Origin: Porites lobata
Lineage: Eukaryota > Cnidaria > Anthozoa > Scleractinia > Poritidae
DNA: 64,000 nucleotides
NCBI GenBank assembly: GCA_942486035.1
Contig: CALNXK010000093.1
Location: 1,876,001-1,940,000, forward strand
Reading direction: 5' to 3'
The notes beneath the pieces were generated by a model, which saw only the letters and a list, made by a program, of their open reading frames with translations, was not told where the DNA came from and searched no databases. Every line of letters starts with the position of its first letter. Position 1 is the stretch's first letter. The translations under genes and the position numbers were made by a program. Below are positions 10,973-22,985 of the stretch, in pieces.

Positions 10973-12326
10973 CATCGGGAGAAATGGCCATTGTTCTCGG
11001 GACATTTACTTACAGTCGGTTAAAGCTTCTAGGTCTGTCATATCGTTTATTGTTATTCTAAAATGCTGAACAGGAGTCTTTTTCATTGGTTACCATGAAC
11101 GCGCGGCAGTACTCTTCATCTTGGAGTAGGCGGGTGAAACTAACAATAGCCCAATCTCTCTATTGTTTTCCCTTTTGTGAGGCCAGATCACACCTTAACG
11201 CATTTTAATTACTCCTTACAGATAACTGACTTGAAGATGAGTCGAAAATTTTAGTTTCGTTTCCTCGCTTTAAAGTTTGTAAGACGGCGGTAGAGAAAAA
11301 GTGGAGTCAAAAATAAGCCAGTTTGCCTTTAATAAATTACATGTGAGCGAAGATAACGCATAACTAGAGTGATCAGTGCGAAGTTTAGAATCGGCCCTCT
11401 CGCATCGGAAGTTAGTCTCCTGAATACACCCGTCGGACGCGCAATAAAGAGATCGAAGTCAAAAAAAGAGGGACGTTTAATATAGACAACGATAACAAGA
11501 AATAGCGCTCACTCTATAAAGAGAATTGGAGGCTCTATGTAAATTTTCAGTCGAAAACAGAGTCGAAAATGGTGATATTTGCGCAGATGAAACCGCCAAT
11601 AACCAATCTGAACCTAGATAAGCTTATAACGTAACCGAAACTGTATAACTATGTAGTTAAGCGTGAATTAGATATGTTGAAAACAATTTTGTCGGAGTAG
11701 CAAACGCAAGCCGCAAGTGCTCTGATGTCTTTAAATTTCGCGCGCGACTGGCTTCTCAATATTGTCTGCTGTTCAAAGCGACCCTGTATTGTTTTTTCAT
11801 GGCAACCATCGTTTCGACTAAGACAATGACTTCTCTCCGACTGCGCGCTAACTTTAAACGTTATATTTTCAAAACTTAAAAGTCTGCAACTTAATCGAGT
11901 CAAATTTTCGCGAAAAAGCTATCCACGTGTAGGTAAGGCCTTTGTCTTAAATAATCCTCTCTATAATCTGAAGATTTCTGATTTTTTTGAAGAAATTCGA
12001 TGTTTAACTTGGACAAGGGTCGTTTTCTATACTGAAAATATTGTAAAAAGTCTGATTTTCGATGTTTAAAGTCTGCACCCAATTCTCATTTACTTTACTT
12101 AAAATTTAGCTGGAATGATAGATTAATGCTTTAACTTAAAGAATCCGCTCTATAATGTTAAAGAATTCATCTTTTTAAGCACCGAAATGACGATTTTAGT
12201 CACTCTGCTGAGCCAAAATCGCTTGTTTTCTCTATTATTATGCCGCTTTCTTGGCACATTCATGCCTGATTAGCCCACCTCAATGACTCATTGATATGGG
12301 TAAATGTCCGACTATTTCTCCCGATG
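10973..12326. mobile_element. 1.35-kb DNA element, catcgggagaaat ends, unit 1 only
   Basis: The termini catcgggagaaatggcc and (mirror) catcgggagaaatagtc face each other. Units 2 and 3 read gaattcgatttataatg or a close variant straight across this point, which fixes both ends. No clear target duplication is visible beyond 2 bp. Internal frames do not resemble a transposase, so it is probably non-autonomous. Confidence 0.75.
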
Positions 12327-13268
12327 ATTTATAGCCTTAATTAACGACCAGTAAATGCAAAAACATCTATTTTGATCAGCAATCCTACAGCTTATTTCGA
12401 AGCGCTTTTTCTATGCCATCTATAGGCCCCCTCGGATATTAAAGCCTTTCCGTTTGTACGCCTTTGTATAAGCAACAGTTTATGGTAATAGTTAAATACT
12501 GAAGACGCTCTGTTAAGAATAAGCCACATTTAACAGGACTGGATGTAACTCGATGTCGATGAACTTTGTGTCCGGCACCAACCATACAAACGGTCTAGAC
12601 CAATAAAATTTCGCGCGACTTTGAGCACCTATATCTTCGTCACTTTTCAACAAATCACTGTCAAAACTTGGCAATTTTGCTAATTTTAAGGCCTTTTCTT
12701 TTCAGTGGTGCCAACTGCTTAACTTCTCTATAGCAAAAGTTGACAAAAAGAAAAGAACGTGGAATAGTCTTTCCTGAATTGAAAGCTGTACCCTGTTGGG
12801 AAGAACCTCCCCGTATAGGTTATTGTAGGGAGCCCCCCCCAACTTCCCACCCCTTCTCCAAGGTATAAGATATGGGTGTTTAAAAATAAACACACTAACA
12901 CAAGACACGTTGAGGCTTGTTTAGCTGGAGCTTAATGGAGCCGCCACTTTTTCTGATATAACAACATAACATAGCCAACTTGGACTGAAGGCAAAGTATT
13001 ATTTTTGGCGCACTATAGAGGAAAGGCATCGGGTACCGTTAGAAACGCAAAGTCGTGATAGCATGCATAAAACTTTGTTGCTTTTGTAACAATTTATGTT
13101 CTGTAATTTATTTTTGGAATGTTCATCTTTTGACCCTGTTTCAGTACTCTGAAGCTGGCTTATAAACAGAGAATAAGAAGATGCAAAAAATTGCCATAAA
13201 AGGAAAAACAAACAAGCAAAAACAAACAAACAATATACAGGAAAAGAGGTTCTACTTAAAATATTTGC
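12327..13268. other. Conserved 5' flank of CTHRC1-like copy 1
   Basis: Aligns by eye with 35440-36609 in unit 2 and 51270-52464 in unit 3, including ctccccgtataggtt, aataaacacactaacac and the gttcatcttttgaccctgtttcag segment. It holds the shared upstream sequence of the three genes; no separate gene was recognised. Conservation reflects the duplication and does not by itself show regulatory function. Confidence 0.6.
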
Positions 13269-13275
13269 TATAAAA
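13269..13275 (+). promoter_or_regulatory. Candidate TATA box of CTHRC1-like copy 1
   Basis: TATAAAA lies 65 bp before the ATG in an otherwise conserved upstream block. Copy 2 keeps it (36610-36616); copy 3 has TATATTAA at the same place. The transcription start is inferred, not seen. Confidence 0.45.
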
Positions 13276-13339
13276 TGAATGAGCACGTAGCACTGATTTC
13301 AGGAAACGCTAGCTGTGTTCTCGTTCCATTCTCACCGCC

Positions 13340-14511
13340 ATGGTTCAGTATTTCGCTGTTTTCCTGATTCTCTCTTTTTTTGGCGGCTCTGTGGGAACAA
13401 CCACCTCACCTCAGCAACGAAACGATTCAAAGTTAAAAGACTTATGCCAGGTAAGAAATGCATAGAGATATAAAAAAGGAGAATTGCGCCGTAGATTAGG
13501 TACACCCAGAAACTATTTTACTAGTCTCACGTCGTTATGATTATTTACTAAATAGTACACATTAAAAGTGTATGGCAGTTGATTTAAAAGTCCTCGCTTC
13601 AGCATGATCTTTCCTCGAAAACCTGATGCCTGTCCATTGTTAACTGTAAATTTTCTCTGATTCCATCCAAGTCCATTCGAGGCGAGATAACGCTTTAACT
13701 TTAACAGTAGCTAGAAACCTAGACTCATGGTTTGATGAGCAGCTCACTATGTCAACTCATATTAGCAAGTTATGTGGTGTTGCCTTTTACCGTTTGCATA
13801 ATATCAAACGCATTCGCAAGTATTTGTCTCGAGAATCAACGGAAAGCCTTGTCCATGCATTTATTACGTCTCGTGTTGATTATTGCAACAGTCTTTTGTA
13901 TGGGCTGCCCAACTACCAGCTTAACAAATTGCAGAGAGTTTTGAATGCCTCAGCCAGGCTAGTTTTTAATGCCCCTAGGTTTTGCCACATCTCACCCCTT
14001 CTTCGTGGTCTGCATATTGGCTTCCTGTTAAAGCCCTGATACAATTTAAGATACTGCTTATTACGTTTAAAGCAATTCACGGCCTTGCTCCTAAATATCT
14101 ACGCGATTTACTAATAATTAAATCGTCCTTATATAACCTTGGATCTTCAGGTAGTATTTTCCTTTCTATGCCAGCCGTTCGATCGAAGACGTTAGGTGAT
14201 AGAGCTTTTATGGTAGCAGCGCCAAGGCTCTGGAACTCTCTTCCAAAAGAACTTCGTGCGATTACTAATGTGAACAGTTTTAAGGCGCATATTAAGACTT
14301 ATCTTCTTAGAACTTTATATTGGTGAGCAATTTTATATTCAGTTCTTACTTGCATGCATATATATTCTTTTTATTTTTTTATTTTTAAATGCATTATCTT
14401 TTATTTGTTTCTTATAAAGTAATGCAGTTGTAATAAGCAGCTGATCATTCTCATGTTAAGCTGGGCACAATAAGTTCATAAATTATTGTTATTATTATTA
14501 TAATTATTATA

Positions 14512-14579
<68 letters not shown>

Positions 14580-16139
14580 CAAATAGGATTATGAAGTCCA
14601 AGGTCCATTCCGTGCCTCGAAAACAAGGGAGACGGCTTGCGGGTACAGACTTTGTTCATTTTGATGTGGAATCATTGTTTGCGAGGGAGCTACGGGCGTG
14701 TATGAACGTATTTATCGTTTCAATTCCAAATGAGAAGGAAAGAGAAATAATTATGCGAATTCTTTTTCGTTGCTGTTCTTAATCTAAGCAGGAGCCGATT
14801 ACTCCTGATCTAAGTAATGGTGACATTCATAATTTCTTAGAGACAAGGTCTGAAAACTGGTGTGGATTTTAGAGTCTGAAAACGACTGTAAAAAATGACG
14901 TGTTTTGGTCTGAAATAGAGTCAGGATTTGGGGAACCGGGCGGCACATCCCCACCAAAAATTCCCTGGAGTAAATCCCCCCCCGACTCATTTACAATCGT
15001 CTTTGCTAACTACAAGTCATCTTTACTTTCAGCGATCTATGCTGGGTTTCCCTGGTATTCCAGGATCAAATGGGATACCGGGAGTGCCGGGCGTCCCGGG
15101 GCCACACGGACCCCAGGGAAGAGAAGGTGTAAAAGGACAAATTGGTGATAAAGGATCACAAGGAATGCCGGGTCCAAGAGGAGACAGAGGGCGTGAAGGC
15201 CCTCCTGGGAAGAGTGGACCCCGAGGAATAAAGGGAATGAAAGGAGAGCCACGCAGCATTGCGGGAATGAAAGGAGACAAAGGAGCTGTGGGAATGAAAG
15301 GACAGCGAGGCATTGTGGGAAATTCAGGAAGAAAAGGAGACAAAGGAGAAAAAGGAGAAAGCGCCAAAGCAAGTCATGCAAGTGTAGTACCACAAACCAA
15401 CTGGAAACAATGTGTTTGGAAATCACAGAGCAGTACTAATAAGGGAAAGATTAAGGTAATTAGGATGAGAATCATGCACTCCAAAGGAAAGTAATTCCTT
15501 TCTAAATTACAACATTTCTTCCCTCTCACTCACCGTTTGCCAACACATTACATAAATAACTAAGTTACATTTCCCTCTACTTTGGTTCTTTTTGAATGAA
15601 AAAAGGAAAACCGTCGTGCGTGATAAAATGATTCCAGGCCATATGGATAAGGACAAGAAGAATTGAAGCTATAACAGAGTTTTTAAACATTAGGAAGTAA
15701 TCTTGACTGGAGTTGTTAGTATCAATCATTACACACGGTTGCTCGCCTTACTACAATATGTTTGATTTGTTTGATTTTATTTTAGGACTGTGCGTTTAAC
15801 AAACTGCAGTCTAATTCAGCCCTCAGAGTCTCATTCCAGGGCAACATGAGGGTCTATGGTAGTAGCAGGTGTAATCGCTGGTATTTCAAGTTCAATGGAA
15901 ATGAATGCAGTGGACCAATGACCATTGAAGCTGCTGTTTACAACTACTGGCCATCTGAGAGCCAAAATCTGCTGCATCATCGGTCATTTGAGGGGTACTG
16001 TGAAAACATCCCACAAGGCGCGGTTAGAGTGGAATTATGGGTAGGGCTGTGTTCTGGCTACAACTCGGGTGATACTCGCACTGGGTGGAATTCGGTGTCC
16101 CGGATAATGATTGAAGAAGTATCTAGGCCCCAGTCCTAA
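13340..16139 (+). CDS. CTHRC1-like: CTHRC1-like secreted collagen-repeat protein, copy 1
   Basis: Exons 13340-13450, 15033-15455 and 15786-16139 give 888 bp, 295 residues, with both introns in phase 0 (donors gtaaga and gtaatt; acceptors ctttcag and tttag). The ATG is in a strong Kozak context (ccgccatgg). Residues 1-19, MVQYFAVFLILSFFGGSVG, form a signal peptide. Exon 2 holds about 35 Gly-X-Y triplets, then NWKQCVWK. Exon 3 is the conserved C-terminal domain with RVSFQGNM, RWYFKFNGNEC, GYCENIP and TGWNSVSRI. This order and these motifs match the CTHRC1 family, secreted matrix proteins that modulate Wnt signalling in vertebrates. Oddity: GEPRSIAG replaces the GERGIAG seen in copy 2, adding one residue and breaking the Gly-X-Y register. 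A LINE fills most of intron 1. Confidence 0.93.
13699..14580 (+). mobile_element. 5'-truncated L2/CR1-type LINE in intron 1 of copy 1
   Basis: The plus strand encodes the C-terminal end of a LINE reverse transcriptase ORF: SRVDYCNSLLYGLP, LNKLQRVLNASARLV, then after a frameshift LPVKALIQFKILLITFKAIH and APRLWNSLPKELR, ending TYLLRTLYW. It finishes in a (tta)n tail of about 100 bp. Copies 2 and 3 of the gene intron lack it (cgctttaaataggatt in copy 2), so the insertion postdates the duplication. The frameshift near 13985 makes the ORF dead. The element has the same orientation as the host gene. Confidence 0.9.
14481..14579. repeat. (TTA)n microsatellite tail
   Basis: About 30 consecutive att/tta triplets with a few taa interruptions. 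It is the 3' tail of the LINE just upstream. Confidence 0.9.
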
Positions 16140-16974
16140 TAAGGGGAGTCTTGAACTTTAGCGCTGTTTTAACTTCCTCTGAATAGCATTCTACAAATAT
16201 AGACTGTAAAGCGCAAGGTGCGAAAGTATTATTTTTGGTTATTTTCTTTTTAGCCCTTTGAGGCTACTTTCGTCGTATTTGATTGTCAATAGTAAACTCT
16301 TACTGAACAGTACCAAAATGTTGTATTATTATGTTGACATGTTAGTCCTATTCATGCACTTTATTCAGCAGTTATTTGTTTTGTCACGCAGCGCTTCTCT
16401 AGCTCCTTTGTGTGGAGGCACCATTTGTGTCGACACAATAATGGGCTAAGCGCGTAGGGAATTGATCCCCATGCAGCCGTTTTGTGCTATCACGCAACGT
16501 TCTTTCCCGTTGCGTGATGAGACAAAATTGGCTGCGATGGAGAGCAATTGATTGGCAATGCTTTTTTTATATGTTATGGATACAAAATATATCACTACAG
16601 CCTCAGGGCAACTCATTGTCTCTTGGGTTACCATGACTGTATACCGTCAGATTGTCGTTCATTTTCTTAAGTTTATAAAATATGTAGTGAAAGTAAAGGT
16701 CGTGATATAATCTTTCATCTCAGAAAAAATAAATAAATAAATAAATAAATAAAAAAAACTGCTGAAAAGATAATCTTTACCTTCAAAATATTTTTAACAA
16801 ATCTTTAGTTAAATCTTTAATTAAAGCAAGATTCCTTTTGTAGCTAAACCGCGTCGAGGAAGTTTAACCATAATCAAATCGGATTAAAATTTTGAGGATT
16901 AAAATCGCCCCTTGTAAATTTTATAACAATTAGCTAGGAAGAAGAAGATGATTAAGGGATAACTTGATTATCTC
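16140..16974. other. 3' flank / 3' UTR region of CTHRC1-like copy 1
   Basis: Aligns with 38844-39706 and 55911-56698. Shared landmarks include atagactgtaaag, gattgtcaatagtaaactc, the gtcacgcagcgctt and atcacgcaacg segments, and aaaggtcgtgatataatctttcatct. Ends at a foldback element present in all three units. No ORF is conserved. Confidence 0.6.
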
Positions 16975-17139
16975 CAGCCCACGTGGCAGGCCTTCGAAAG
17001 GATTAGGCGCGAGACCGCACGCGAGGGAGAAGGGAGGTGAGGAACGTGTTCCCCTTCCTTCTTCCTCGAGCGCCCGTCGTGCTTCTCAGGCGCCCCAAAT
17101 CCTCTTTTCCTTCTCTTTGAAACGCCTGCAACGGGGCTA
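16975..17139. mobile_element. Foldback MITE (gcctgcgtggcaggc type), unit 1 copy
   Basis: The left arm cacgtggcaggccttcgaaagg pairs with the right arm ctttgaaacgcctgcaacggggc. The interior has ggcgcgagaccg and a pyrimidine-rich cttccttcttcctcg arm. Orthologous copies are at 39707-39859 and 56699-56867. The fourth-unit remnant at 45838-46108 reads through without it. Confidence 0.75.
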
Positions 17140-17292
17140 CGTTATCTCTAAAACAATTGTAAAAAATGGAACGTCTTACTGGTAACATTGAGATTCTTGT
17201 AAAACCTTCCGAATTCTTTAATAGCATCTCAGTTATATTTCTTTTATGTCATTTCAGTTTGCTGCAATATATGTGTCATGATTAAAGCTTTG

Positions 17293-17298
17293 AATAAA
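17293..17298 (+). terminator. Candidate polyadenylation signal, copy 1
   Basis: AATAAA in ctttgaataaaagac, about 1.15 kb after the stop codon. Copies 2 and 3 have attaaagctttctgtaaaa and attaaagctttcaataac at the same position, so the hexamer is not conserved. Nearer variant signals may be used instead. Confidence 0.3.
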
Positions 17299-17520
17299 AG
17301 ACTGTGTCTTACAGTATGCACAAATCTTGTCCATTATTTTTCTTAACAGACGAGATTGAACTCCTTATGTCGGCTCCTTAACAGATAAATTTCCGTACAG
17401 TCTCACAATATCGATTTATCCAATGCAGCCATTTGCAGCCTTGCCTGTTCGAGTGCATTTATAAAGAAAGAAGTAACTTGAAGTTCCTGGAGTTTCTTAA
17501 CTTAGAAAATGGGAGGGGGA

Positions 17521-17735
17521 GGGGTCACAATCATTCGGATACCTAAATCATCAGTGCCGTATGGGGAGGGGGTCACAATCATTCGGATACCTAAATCATC
17601 AGTGCTGTATGGGTATACCCAGTAAGGGATACCGTATGGGTATACCCAGTAAGGGATACCGTATGGGTATACCCAGTAGAGGATACCGTATGGGTATTCC
17701 AGGTTCGATCCCGGTAGCCGGTAGGGGATGCCCAT
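17521..17735. repeat. Two nested tandem repeats: 48 bp x2 then 27 bp x4
   Basis: gtcacaatcattcggatacc starts at 17524 and again at 17572 (48-bp period). Then gtatgggtatacccagtaag repeats at 17607, 17634, 17661 and 17688 (27-bp period, itself built on gggtataccc dyads). Unit 3 has a single-copy version near 59510-59840 interrupted by a MITE. The long open frames on both strands are by-products of the period. Confidence 0.9.
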
Positions 17736-17979
17736 ACAGCAAGTTATATCAAGTTAAGTTATGCCGGACCGTCGCAGCACGAACTTCCGTCAAGAGTACA
17801 ATTCCTTTTAATTAGCAAGGCTTTTATTGCTTTGAACGTTTTTATTCCAAAGGTTTAACTACTTTATCCTTTTCTGTGTGTTTTTTTTTTTTATTTTTAT
17901 GGTTTCCTTGAAAATACAGACAGTTTTGTCTTAGCCTGATAGGAACTGATCGGCCTTGGAGAGTCACAGCATGAAAATG

Positions 17980-18170
17980 GAGATTTACGCAGAATTAAAG
18001 TTTGCGTAAACCTGCGTAAAGTTGGTCATCCAACTTTACGCAAACTTTCCACGGCGCGCAAAGGTTTGTAAAGGTAAATTTACGCGCTCGGCCCTTAAAG
18101 TTTTCGTAAAGCTAGCATAAAGTTGTTGTAACAGCTTTACGTTCATTTACCGACATGTAAAGGCTTAGTA
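17980..18170. repeat. Left subterminal ctttacgc/gcgtaaag motif array
   Basis: Repeated gcgtaaa, tttacgc, gtaaag and ctttacg words in both orientations, for example gcgtaaacctgcgtaaagtt facing aactttacgcaaactttcc. The counterpart is at 22770-22985. Such arrays bind transposase in known CACTA elements; here that role is inferred. Confidence 0.75.
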
Positions 18171-18618
18171 AGGTTGTCATATAATGCTACCTTCCTAATG
18201 AGGAATTTAATCCCGGCACTGTTTTTAGTAAGTCGTTTGTTTCCTGACACTAGTTCGCATAGTTTTTTTGATCACTCAAGACATTTGGTGTTCGATGTTG
18301 GTGTGCGATGTAAACAAGCCAACCACGCAAATTGTTTTTTTTTTGGCGGTGCAAACGACTTCGATTCGTACTCGTTCAAAAATGACGCTGAAAAGAAAAT
18401 CCTGCCAGCAGAGTTCATGCAAAGATATAACTTGCGACTGTGCGGCAATTTTCGAAAAACGGCATATCTGTCGCGGCAAACACAATAGCCTTCAATACTC
18501 AGTAGTATTGCCTCATTGATTTCAGTCAGTACAGTATAACTGTGTTTGATAGTACAGTTTGTTGCAGTTTTAAGCTCACCAAATTCCAGAAAAAATTGAG
18601 GTAGTATCATGTTATATT

Positions 18619-18796
18619 GAGTCGAACCTCGGAACTAACGGCCACCTCTTCCTTAACGGTCACCTCTCTACACGGGCCATTTTTTTTTTTTGGCGAACGG
18701 TCCATACATGACAAACATTCACTCTTCTTTCAACCTCCCTACAATGGCCACTTTCTTCGATGTCCCTAAGGTGGCCGTTGTAGAGAGTTTCAACTG
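18619..18796. mobile_element. Tigger/pogo-like MITE nested in the CACTA-like element
   Basis: gagtcgaacctcggaactaa at the left and gttgtagagagtttcaactg at the right are imperfect inverted repeats, with acggccacctc and ggtggccgt complementing inside. The interior has the (t)n gap common in these elements. Confidence 0.6.
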
Positions 18797-21113
18797 TGAT
18801 TTGATCAAATTAAAATAATTGGAAAAATAAAGAAAAAATATCGCCGCGCAAAAACGGCGAGTTTTACTTAAAGAAAGAACGCATTACTTAGAGTGAAAGA
18901 ACGCATTCACAAATTACTCTGACTATTTTACATTCAACGGAGTACTGGCTTCATTGTTGAATCTCCTTTATCACTTCCTTATTTTAAGTCCGCGGAGTTC
19001 AGTTTTGGGAACGGGCAATTTATTGAAAGAAAGGGGCCTGGAAACAATACAGTGAAGGGACAGTTGGCCAGCGGGCTTGGTCCTTTGCACATGCTCAATC
19101 GGGTTCGTTGATTTGGCGTCCATTTTGAAAGTGTCAAACGGTTTCAAACTTGCTTCTTTGGAAGTTTGGAGATCGTTCATACATAATTATGCTTCTTGAT
19201 AGCATCACAGGACATCTTAAGGTTGTTAGAAATTATTATTGCACTATCAGCCTTTAGTAATTGATCATTCCTCGAGTGTAAAGCAACCCTGGACGAGATG
19301 GAGACAGAAACATCGTGTGAAGCGCAAGCATTAACACTGGAATGTTCACAACACAGACCAAGACTGTATTACTAAGGCTCTTCGACACTCAACATTTCAC
19401 TGAAAGGAGCAGATAGTAAGGCAAGGTAAGTTGTCCTGGCTCGCCTTGTCTCTAACTTTTTAAGCTTAATTCCAAACTTGTTTATGACGAATTCTAATGA
19501 CTGTGTCAAGTATTCAGTAACTAACATTTCAGTGAGTAATGAAACCAGCATTAACCGTTTAAAGTAAATTATAACTAAACAGGTGTATTTATTTGGCATA
19601 ACCTTTCAATACTAAACAAGCAACGAGACCATGACGATGTAAAATTATGTATTTAGACTTTAGGGGTCTGAAGGAGTAGAGTTTCCTTGTTTTGTACTGG
19701 AAAATAGGAGTTTGGTCACTGGTACTGGGAATTACTAAAAGAAATGGAATTAAGAAAGAACATCTGTATAAAGTAAGCTTACATGTAATGTGATACAAAC
19801 ATTCTTATGAAAATTTTCACAGACTATAGAAGAACTAATCAACAGAATAGAAAAGTGTTAACAAGTGTTGAATTTACAAGCAGGTAAAGATAATCTAGTC
19901 TGGTTCTATATTTTCATGCGTCAGTTAATAAGAAACCCAAGCTTCCCAATTCCCCGGGCAGTGATAGCGAACAAAACCTCTCTGCAATCCAGGTCATAAG
20001 TAGTGAATAATTTAACAGCATGCATGTATTTTTTGAAGCAGGTCCAAAAGTTTATTTATGATTTTAAATTACGTGGGTTTTAACTTAAATGAACAGAGAA
20101 TGAATAGACATTTTCATGAGTCTTTCAATGCATAGCTAATGCAGACCATGATTGAATTAGAATGTATTTTCATGTAAGTGCCAACATAGTTAACATCTTC
20201 AGAGTTTCATACCTATATCTGCACTTCAAAGAATGATTCATTTCATATATTACTATTCATTTCATTCTTTACTGTGCACTGCTCTTATGAAATTATATTA
20301 TGGTTCTTGAGAGGATACAGTGCAGTACATACTGTCAGGAAATTGAATGCCTTACTTTTTGGGAAGCAAAGCACACAATCCTGTTAGAAACTAGGAGTTG
20401 TTCTATTTGCACCATAGTTGTGTCATCAGTAAATCTAAGTTTTAAGGAAAATAAAATTTAAAGAAACAAGTTGTTGCCTGTCGGGCAAGTTAAGTTCAAA
20501 ATTCACGTGCTCGATAGCAAAATTCGCCAGCCCCGGGCTATCGGACACTACTTTCTTTGCACGCTGCTTACTCTCTAATAATAATAATAATAATGTACAT
20601 CCAGTAGTTTTTCACAGCACTTTACAACAATATTAATGGATGATACTTTTGTAAAAATACATACATGAAAATAAAAAAAAGATATACATTGTAAAACATT
20701 GAACTCTAATAATATAATAAACCATTGTTAATAAATTTAACATTATGCTTCAGTCAGTCTCCCCATTAATCACTCAACATCAAGTAGGGTTCTAAATGTC
20801 AATATTATTGCTTTTGAGGAAAGCCTTTAACTCATACTAGTCAAACATTTTGAATCTTTAACAGTCAGATGAATCTTATTCAGTTGTGTGAATTTGTAGA
20901 CATTGAACTCATTTGCTGCTCAGGTTTTGCTCTGTTATTAGTTCCCTTGTGGAAAATGCCTTATCATTTTTTCAAATTTTTAGTCTTGGTTTGTGAAAAG
21001 AGCCATGTGGGGAACCCTTTGTCAAGTAAAATTGTGCTGATTGTAGTAATTTGGCCATAAGTGCAGAAAAAAATATTATTAAGTAATAGCAGACAGTGTC
21101 CTCTGGCAACTTA
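18797..21113. other. Interior of the CACTA-like element, no transposase seen
   Basis: AT-rich sequence with only short frames on both strands and a small (aat)n run near 20575-20594. No conserved motif was found. Confidence 0.55.
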
Positions 21114-21550
21114 GGGGGTGTTTACATGACACCGGGTTCGACTTTCGCCCCGGAGCGAGTTCACTCCGGTTCCCTCTCATGGCTCTATATTTGTTTACAT
21201 GATACCACCACAAAATGTCATGCCGGCGCGAGTCACCCCAGAGTGAGTTCACCCCGGTTCTTGTGCTGGGGCAAGAATTTCACTCTGGTACGAAATCTCG
21301 CAGCGGTATCATGTGAACGCGAAAAGACCACCCGTTTCAGTGTGAAATCAGTCTGCCGGTGGACTGGAATAGGTAGCGCATGCATAATGTTTGCGATTTT
21401 GAATCACACGTGTATTTTATCAACATGAAGTGTACCTTCAAATAACGAGATATGAAATGACTCAGTCATAATGTAAACCCGATGCACAATGAAAAAGTCA
21501 TCCCGGTATGAGACTCGCGCCAGTGCAAGTTTTCTCATGTAAACACCCCC
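21114..21550. mobile_element. Harbinger-type MITE, gggggtgtttacatga ends
   Basis: A perfect 16-bp inverted repeat gggggtgtttacatga / tcatgtaaacaccccc bounds 437 bp, flanked by tta on both sides (21111-21113 and 21551-21553). TTA/TAA duplications are typical of PIF/Harbinger. It is nested in the CACTA-like element. There is no coding capacity. Confidence 0.85.
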
Positions 21551-22769
21551 TTACTGTACATGTACTTGTGCCTTTAGTGCCCGATTAAGTGTATTATCAC
21601 TAGCCTACAAGTAATCTGTGTAGTTTACTCAAATAATACTTGCTTTCTATTTATTCAGCAGATCAGCCTGGTATGGGATGTTGGTGACAGAAAGTCCTCT
21701 CAAAGCAAACAGGATTAATACATGTTAATTGCAAGCTTTAGTCTTGTAAAGTGGTTCCAGGGCTGTCACTAAGGTCAATAAACCAAACTTTAAATTGGCT
21801 ACTTTGAGCCCAATACTTTGCTATTTTGAGAGGAAACGAAAGGATAATTAATTTTATTAAAACATAAACAACTTACCACCCTTTCAATGTCCCGCTCACT
21901 AATTTCATTTACTCTCTAATAACTTGCAATTTCAGTGACTGCCTTGTGCATCTAACTTTTACATCATCAGTTTATGAAAATGATTTGTTACATGTATTTG
22001 GATTTTTTTGTTAAATTTGGCTGTGAACACTTCTGGGAGTGAAAGGACTAAGTGAAGAAACCATCAATGATATACATGTATTAGGCCTTCAGTCTTTTTA
22101 TTTCTTATCTAAAATTGTTTAAGCTTTTAATTTGAATTATGCTAAATTATACTAAATATTTTCATTTTGGAAGAGACCATTTTGACCCACCTTTACATTA
22201 ATTTGTGTGTTAGAGTTGCTGTTTTTTATCAAAATTTGACTTCATCAGTTTTCTTGTACCTTACATGTAAATACTAATAATTATTTTAAACTATAAAACA
22301 TCTTAATTTGGTATAATACTAAGTTAAGATGATTTTTTTTTATTTTTTGAGAAGACTGTTGTGACCCATTTGAAAAGTTTATATACACTGTATCTTCTTA
22401 TTTAAACCTTACTAAGGTGTTGGAAAAATTTTCGTTTTTTTAATTTTTAATGTAATGACAAAGATGCTAACACAGAAATAAATCATGTCATATTTAGAAA
22501 ATTCAGTTTTAGAGTATCAGTGTGTTTTGTTTTTTAAAACCTTGTAAGATTACTCTTTTCGGGACCACACTTAAAGAATGCGATTCGTATTTGCAGCTTT
22601 TGCAGTTACAACAATGTAGCATACCTGGCGATTTTCATGGGATTTGAAATGTAAAAATAAAGATAGGCAATTTGAAAATTGGTTATAGTAATGCAAAATT
22701 GAAAACGGAAAGGGACCCTATTTTATAAGCTACTACTCCTTTGCAAGTCCGCTTAACGCGTAAAAGGAT

Positions 22770-22985
22770 TGTCTCAATAAGGTCTTTACACAAACTTTAC
22801 GCTTCAATTACGCTGGTTTAAGTCTCTGCTTTAATGCGCATTTGCACCAACTTTACGCAGACCTTAAACTGTCTCTTTACGATACCTTTACGTATGTGCG
22901 TAAAGGTAGCGTAAAGTTCGACTTTACGTGGCGTAAATGGGTCGTAAAGTTACGTAAATGAGAACTTTACGCCACCATTACGCCC
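22770..22985. repeat. Right subterminal ctttacgc/gcgtaaag motif array
   Basis: More than ten ctttacg/cgtaaag words in both orientations (for example gtgcgtaaaggtagcgtaaa). It mirrors the array at 17980-18170. Confidence 0.75.

Noticed and set aside
13732..13944. Second frame over the LINE in intron 1
   Set aside because: It is a shadow of the recognised reverse-transcriptase frame starting at 13749.
15029..15426. Minus-strand frames opposite collagen exons (also at 37445-38177 and 54783-55218)
   Set aside because: Repetitive Gly-codon DNA leaves the antisense frames open. The plus strand has splice sites, a signal peptide and family motifs.
17700..17725. Perfect pol III B-box word ggttcgatccc
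   Set aside because: No A box or tRNA fold lies upstream at the required distance; the word falls in the tandem repeat edge.
17502..17815. YPYGIPYWV and MGIPSKGYR repeat frames
   Set aside because: Both strands are open because of the 27-bp and 48-bp tandem repeats; there is no conservation in unit 3.
18272..18610. 112-codon minus-strand frame in the CACTA-like element
   Set aside because: No transposase motif; overlapping frames are open on both strands in AT-rich DNA.
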